From contig NZ_JAIVFR010000323.1 in NCBI RefSeq assembly GCF_020829685.1, positions 1-7,109 of the forward strand: 7,109 nucleotides of DNA. Reading direction: 5' to 3'. Shown here piece by piece: positions 3,686 to 7,109 of the stretch. Below the pieces are notes generated by a model. It ran no database searches, was not told the origin of the DNA, and was given only the letters and a program-made list of their open reading frames with translations. A program made the position numbers and the translations under genes. How positions within the stretch are numbered: the first letter of the stretch is position 1; the number at the start of each line of letters is the position of its first letter. This DNA comes from Nostoc sp. CHAB 5715. Lineage in GTDB: Bacteria > Cyanobacteriota > Cyanobacteriia > Cyanobacteriales > Nostocaceae.

Positions 3686-6424
3686 TCATTTAGGATAGTG
3701 TTGTGCTAAAAACTCCTCAGCTTCAGTCCTATCTTTAATCACTCCATCTAAGGTAGCAGCAACTACATCATCTAATATTTGCCGATACTGCGGCCCTGGT
3801 TTGTAACCAAGTTTCTTTAAATCATTGCCATTCAATAGTGGCTGCACATTCGCCCAAACAGTTAAATATTCCCAAATCTGATGTCTAAGCGATCGCGGAT
3901 TTTGCAAAGCAATTAAAATCAGCATTGGTAAGTCGTACTGTCGCAGCAACTGCACTACTTGACTGGGACTTTGACACTTAGGCAAAGATTCCATCACCTC
4001 AGTTTGGGCAGAAGCCAAGTGTTGCAAGCGTTTAATGCTATCCTCTTGCAGTTGCAGATTTTTTGCTACTTTCACTCGATATTGTGGTGCTAGATGGGCG
4101 ATTAACGCTTCTAAGCGCATTTCCCAATGGATGAGGGTTGGTTGCGGGTCAAATCGCCGCAAACAGCGTTCTAGCAAACGTAATTGTCGCAGGAGTTCTG
4201 CGTCTAGCTTCAGGGTAGGATGGATACATTGCAATGCCCCTAAATTATCGAGTAACTGTAAAGCCGATTTCCAGTAGGGTGCTTCTAGGATGTGTTTTAA
4301 TTCTGTTTTCAGTCTAGTTTGTAGGGCTGGAGTTTTGCTATTCTCTTGAGCAGTGCGATCGTAAACGCCACTGTTGATCGCATAGCGGATAAACTCTTCT
4401 GTTTGCGGTTCAATCTGAAATCCGAAGCGCACAGCAAAACGCACGCCACGATAAATCCGGGTGGGGTCTTCGATAAAGCTATTGGCGTGCAAAACCCGAA
4501 TTTGCTTGGCTTGTAAATCGATTAATCCACCAAAGAAATCAAGTAATTCACCAGCACGGGGAGTAGTGAGGCGCAAAGCAAGGGCATTGATGGTAAAATC
4601 TCGACGATACAAGTCTTGACGAATGGAACTCGCTTCAACTTCTGGATTTGCTGCTGGATAAGGATAAAATTCCGTTCTAGCGGTGGCAATATCTACCCAT
4701 AGAGAATCTAATTCTGGGTCTTTGTGCCACAACAAAGCAGCAGTTTGAAAAGCTCCGTGGATTTCTAAGCGGGCCGCAGGGTAAAGTTGTTGGAGTGCCT
4801 TTGCTAATTCTACACCAGCACCAACATCTGCTGATTTGTGAAAGCCATCAACCACAAGATCAATATCTTTAATCATCAAAGTGCCTGATGCTGCTTCAGC
4901 TAACAGTAAATCCCGCACTGCACCCCCGACAAGATAAAGATGCCAACCCCGTTTTTCTGCCTCTTGCGATGCTGTAGTGAGTAATTGCCACAGTTGCGGT
5001 GCAAGGCGATTTTGCAACTCAGTGCTGAGAGGAATTTTGAATTTTGTTAGCGCCGCGTTAGCGAGTCGGCTAGCGTCATTTTGAATTTTGAATTTTTGTC
5101 CCTCTTCGTCTTCATCCCTTTCTTGATGTAATTCCCGCAATACATCAGTACGAGTGACCAGACCAACTAACTGCTCATTCTCCAATACTGGTAAGCGTCC
5201 GATATCATAAGTCACCATCAGTGCTTCAATTTGTGGCAGTGTCGTATCTGGTGCGATCGTTTTAAGATTTGTGGTCATATAGCCTTTAACTGGCGCATGA
5301 CTAAATCCGTGGTGCAGGGCAACATCAAGATCCCGGCGCGAAATAATACCTACTAACTGCCCTTGGGCATCGACTACAGATAAACCAGAGTGTCCATAGC
5401 GTAATAAAATGCGCTGGGCTTCGGCAATTGTAGTTTCAGGCAGAATCGTGCGAACAGGAGAGGACATCAAGTCCCTAGCTGTGGGGGGATGGGGAATTTG
5501 CGCTTTTACCCCGTCAAGGAGTTGTTTTAATATTGCCTGTGAATCAACTCCCCTTAGGTTTAGCGATGCGGCTTGTGAATGACCGCCGCCACCTAGAAGT
5601 TGGAATAATAGGTTAAGATTCGTTTTGGGAATTTGCGATCGCCCAATTACAGTTAACCGTGAATCCTCTTCACCTAAAGGATACTCATTAGCCAACAGTA
5701 GGGCATCAATTTCGGTTAATTCCACGAGTTCCGATGCCAAACTCGATAACCCAGGCACAAAATTTTTAGTTCTTAGAGTTACCCAAGCAACCGTGTATCC
5801 GCGTAGGCAAAGATATTCTAAATTTTCCAGCGATTCAGTTAATAACTGCTGCAATTGCGGTGATAATCCAGGGTCACGGTAGGTAGAAATTACTGATAAA
5901 CTAGCACCTTGTTGCATCAACCAAGCCAAAGCTAGGGCATCCCGTGGTGTGGACTGGTCATAAGTCAAAGAGCCAGTGTCAACGTGGATACCCAAAGCCA
6001 TCACAGTTGCTTCGGCAGGAGTCAAGGAAATTTCCTGTTGTTGCAATTGCTCAACGATTAAAGTTGTGGCTGCTCCTACTGAGGAAATATATGATTCGGT
6101 AGCCGGAATATCTGAATCTTGTCCTAAGTGATGGTCATAAATTATAATTTCTCTAATATGGGGTAAATCTAACCACTGGGCAGCCTTACCCAAGCGATCG
6201 CGCCGTTGCGTATCCACCACAGTCAGAGAACGAATTTTTTCTGGATTCACCGAACGGCGTTCAATTAGCGGATATTCATCCCGATGCAATGCTAAAAAAT
6301 CCCGTACAGGAGGGTGAGAACCGCCAGTCAGCACAATCTTACTTCCCGGTAATAGACGCGTTAACCCTACTGCTGCTCCTAGTGCGTCAAAATCTGCTGT
6401 TGTGTGACAAAGAATTAAATCCAT
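3686..6424 (-). CDS. DHH-CBS-tRNA nucleotidyltransferase fusion (CCA/A-adding type)
   Basis: The product is 912 residues. Order: DHH phosphoesterase-like domain (1 to about 200) with HTTADFDAL (7-15), VVDT (69-72), YDHH (96-99) and GIHVDTG (145-151); DHHA1 region with GGGGHSQAA (278-286); two CBS domains (about 318-371 and 381-433); a linker; then a class II nucleotidyltransferase with LVGGAVRD (498-505), DID (520-522) as the metal-binding pair, RRDFTINAL (607-615) and [15 protein letters not shown] (652-666), and a helical C-terminal part. The enzyme adds to or repairs the 3' CCA of tRNA. In several cyanobacteria CC-adding and A-adding are done by separate enzymes, and I recall this DHH-CBS architecture from the A-adding one; the sequence alone does not settle specificity. 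The start [15 protein letters not shown] fits the family; no clear Shine-Dalgarno sequence precedes it. The catalytic motifs are intact. The linker carries a repeat-derived insertion (residues 443-464). It is divergent from psbZ. Confidence 0.93.
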   Translation of the reverse strand: MDLILCHTTADFDALGAAVGLTRLLPGSKIVLTGGSHPPVRDFLALHRDEYPLIERRSVNPEKIRSLTVVDTQRRDRLGKAAQWLDLPHIREIIIYDHHLGQDSDIPATESYISSVGAATTLIVEQLQQQEISLTPAEATVMALGIHVDTGSLTYDQSTPRDALALAWLMQQGASLSVISTYRDPGLSPQLQQLLTESLENLEYLCLRGYTVAWVTLRTKNFVPGLSSLASELVELTEIDALLLANEYPLGEEDSRLTVIGRSQIPKTNLNLLFQLLGGGGHSQAASLNLRGVDSQAILKQLLDGVKAQIPHPPTARDLMSSPVRTILPETTIAEAQRILLRYGHSGLSVVDAQGQLVGIISRRDLDVALHHGFSHAPVKGYMTTNLKTIAPDTTLPQIEALMVTYDIGRLPVLENEQLVGLVTRTDVLRELHQERDEDEEGQKFKIQNDASRLANAALTKFKIPLSTELQNRLAPQLWQLLTTASQEAEKRGWHLYLVGGAVRDLLLAEAASGTLMIKDIDLVVDGFHKSADVGAGVELAKALQQLYPAARLEIHGAFQTAALLWHKDPELDSLWVDIATARTEFYPYPAANPEVEASSIRQDLYRRDFTINALALRLTTPRAGELLDFFGGLIDLQAKQIRVLHANSFIEDPTRIYRGVRFAVRFGFQIEPQTEEFIRYAINSGVYDRTAQENSKTPALQTRLKTELKHILEAPYWKSALQLLDNLGALQCIHPTLKLDAELLRQLRLLERCLRRFDPQPTLIHWEMRLEALIAHLAPQYRVKVAKNLQLQEDSIKRLQHLASAQTEVMESLPKCQSPSQVVQLLRQYDLPMLILIALQNPRSLRHQIWEYLTVWANVQPLLNGNDLKKLGYKPGPQYRQILDDVVAATLDGVIKDRTEAEEFLAQHYPK
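5033..5097 (-). repeat. In-frame repeat insertion within the nucleotidyltransferase linker
   Basis: A 32-bp core (5046-5077; plus strand begins GTTAGCGCCGCGTTAGC and ends GGCTAGCGTC) is flanked on both sides by copies of AATTTTGAATTTT (5033-5045, and within 5078-5097). From memory, AATTTTGAATTTT and GTTAGCG-type strings are dispersed repeats in Nostoc-type genomes. Translated, it gives residues 443-464, containing [20 protein letters not shown], with KFKI at both ends. It lies between CBS2 and the nucleotidyltransferase domain, where an added segment would be tolerated. Confidence 0.65.
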
Positions 6425-6757
6425 AGTTAAGAGCCATTAGTTAAAACTTAAAGTAGCCCCACATCTGACCCGTAGGGCAGCATAAGATAAATTTTTAGGC
6501 GGTAAGGAGAACTCAGACCCAACCAATAACGACTCTCACTCGTTGAGGAAAAGGGTAGGCGACGAATCGCCAATTTAATAAGCTTTTTCTGGTAAAATAC
6601 TTGTGGTAAGCTTGACCCACATTGGTGTCTGATAAGCCTCTGTCCAGTAGCATTGCGACTATTGGTAAGCGACTTTGTTGCACAGCATGAAAGTAAGTCG
6701 GCACATCTTGATTAATACAAATTACCGATTGGTTTGTCTGATAGCGCGAATATGCAC

Positions 6758-6798
6758 GCCAGTTGCTACAAGTCGGGGAACCCGCCCAACGCACTGGC
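6758..6798. repeat. Nested palindromic intergenic repeat
   Basis: Outer arms GCCAGTTGC (6758-6766) and GCACTGGC (6791-6798) pair with one bulged T; inside, CGGG (6774-6777) pairs with CCCG (6781-6784) around GAA. From memory, this GCCAGTTGC...GCACTGGC type occurs many times in Nostoc-like genomes. It is a structured dispersed repeat, not a coding segment. Confidence 0.65.
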
Positions 6799-6929
6799 TC
6801 CAGCATTTCATCCAGGATAGTAAAATTTGTAGGGTACAGGGTAAGAAATTCATAGTCTGCGGTAGGGCATTCCGTGGACTTAAAATAAAGCTCAACGCCT
6901 CCTAAGCAATAGCTGGATTGGTTGAGAAG

Positions 6930-6960
6930 CCTACACTGTAAAGCTTGCTGTCAGTGTAGG
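6930..6960 (+). promoter_or_regulatory. Stem-loop upstream of psbZ
   Basis: CCTACACTG (6930-6938) and CAGTGTAGG (6952-6960) form a perfect 9-bp inverted repeat with a 13-base loop, ending 53 bases before the psbZ ATG. It could be an operator, a 5' leader stem that stabilises psbZ mRNA, or a terminator-like element; no T-run follows. The weak -10-like TATTCT at 6973-6978 lies just downstream, which would favour an upstream operator if that promoter is real. Confidence 0.4.
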
Positions 6961-7000
6961 AGTATGTCACGATATTCTATCCTTAGTATTTAGCTGTATT

Positions 7001-7005
7001 GGGAG
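7001..7005 (+). promoter_or_regulatory. psbZ: Ribosome binding site of psbZ
   Basis: GGGAG ends 8 bases before the ATG at 7014, a good Shine-Dalgarno match and spacing that confirms the psbZ start. Confidence 0.7.
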
Positions 7006-7013
7006 AATCAAAA

Positions 7014-7109
7014 ATGACCATAATATTCCAATTTGCCTTGATAGGTCTAGTCCTATTGTCTTTTGTCCTGGTTGTTGGCGTCCCCGTTGCTTACGCCACT
7101 CCCCAAAAT
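7014..7109 (+). CDS. psbZ: Photosystem II protein PsbZ (Ycf9), 3'-truncated
   Basis: Thirty-two codons are visible before the right edge: [20 protein letters not shown], then [12 protein letters not shown]. This is the characteristic first transmembrane helix and following loop of PsbZ, a small thylakoid membrane subunit of photosystem II of about 62 residues with two transmembrane helices. In cyanobacteria and chloroplasts it sits at the edge of the core near CP43 and helps stabilise the complex and its interaction with antenna or other small subunits. About half of the protein lies outside the window. A GGGAG ribosome binding site supports the start, and an inverted repeat lies upstream. 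The neighbouring nucleotidyltransferase gene is divergent, so psbZ has its own promoter in the intergenic region. Confidence 0.95.
   Translation, partial: MTIIFQFALIGLVLLSFVLVVGVPVAYATPQN

Larger units (their letters stand above)
6425..7013. other. 589-bp intergenic region between divergent nucleotidyltransferase and psbZ genes
   Basis: No convincing gene is seen here. Frames of 76 and 97 codons overlap on opposite strands and look incidental. Recognisable items: a small GGCGA-CGAA-TCGCC hairpin (6558-6571), two copies of GTCTGATA (6627-6634 and 6736-6743), a palindromic repeat (6758-6798) and a stem-loop near psbZ (6930-6960). The region must contain promoters for both flanking genes, and is long enough for an unannotated small RNA, but no known RNA family was recognised. 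Confidence 0.6.

Noticed and set aside
3422..3709. 95-codon plus-strand frame
   Set aside because: It is mostly the translated 169-bp element and its palindrome, and overlaps the end of the nucleotidyltransferase gene; no protein family features.
4035..4277. 80-codon plus-strand frame
   Set aside because: It is antisense inside the nucleotidyltransferase gene, and Ser/Arg/Cys-rich as expected for a shadow frame.
5625..5882. 85-codon plus-strand frame
   Set aside because: It is antisense to the DHH domain coding region, with no recognisable features.
6513..6806. 97-codon minus-strand frame in the intergenic region
   Set aside because: Its first codons come from the palindromic repeat at 6758-6798; no ribosome binding site or domain was recognised, and an opposite-strand frame overlaps it.
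6675..6905. 76-codon plus-strand frame in the intergenic region
   Set aside because: It crosses the same palindromic repeat, has a Cys/Arg-rich composition and no family resemblance.

Overview
The window looks like chromosomal DNA from a filamentous, probably heterocyst-forming cyanobacterium of the Nostoc/Anabaena type. Evidence seen in the sequence: seven copies of the HIP1 octamer GCGATCGC in about 7.1 kb, a recognisable psbZ start at the right edge, a DHH-CBS-tRNA nucleotidyltransferase fusion of the cyanobacterial kind, tandem Uma2 (DUF820) genes, and many small intergenic palindromic repeats. No rRNA, tRNA, CRISPR array or full-length insertion sequence was recognised.

Layout, left to right. 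(1) The 3' part of a membrane protein gene (2-835), cut by the left edge, has a soluble beta-rich domain followed by membrane helices and a run of AVG(L/W) tetrapeptides; a strong hairpin follows its stop. (2) A small DUF433 gene (1052-1390) follows a 64-bp repeat that supplies a misleading upstream ATG. (3) A 170-bp non-autonomous element (1391-1560) with 12-bp perfect terminal inverted repeats and a 10-bp target duplication sits exactly behind the DUF433 stop codon. (4) Two tandem Uma2 paralogues (1744-2487 and 2638-3345) share about 75% identity over their first 200 residues by hand count and have matching leaders; a second copy of the 64-bp repeat lies between them. (5) A 169-bp element (3434-3602) with 12-bp imperfect inverted ends and an 8-bp target duplication splits what looks like an old coding remnant. 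(6) On the minus strand, a 912-residue tRNA nucleotidyltransferase (3686-6424) carries an in-frame repeat insertion in its interdomain linker. (7) A 589-bp intergenic region with two hairpins leads to psbZ (7014 to the right edge).

The housekeeping part is the right side: tRNA 3'-end synthesis or repair and a small photosystem II subunit, transcribed divergently. The left half is accessory: DUF433 and Uma2 proteins of unsettled function among small mobile or repeated elements. I see no convincing new multi-gene defence or metabolic system. The most notable content is the pair of precisely bounded miniature elements and the repeat that has become part of an essential-type enzyme. All repeat boundaries, spacings and identities are from reading by eye.
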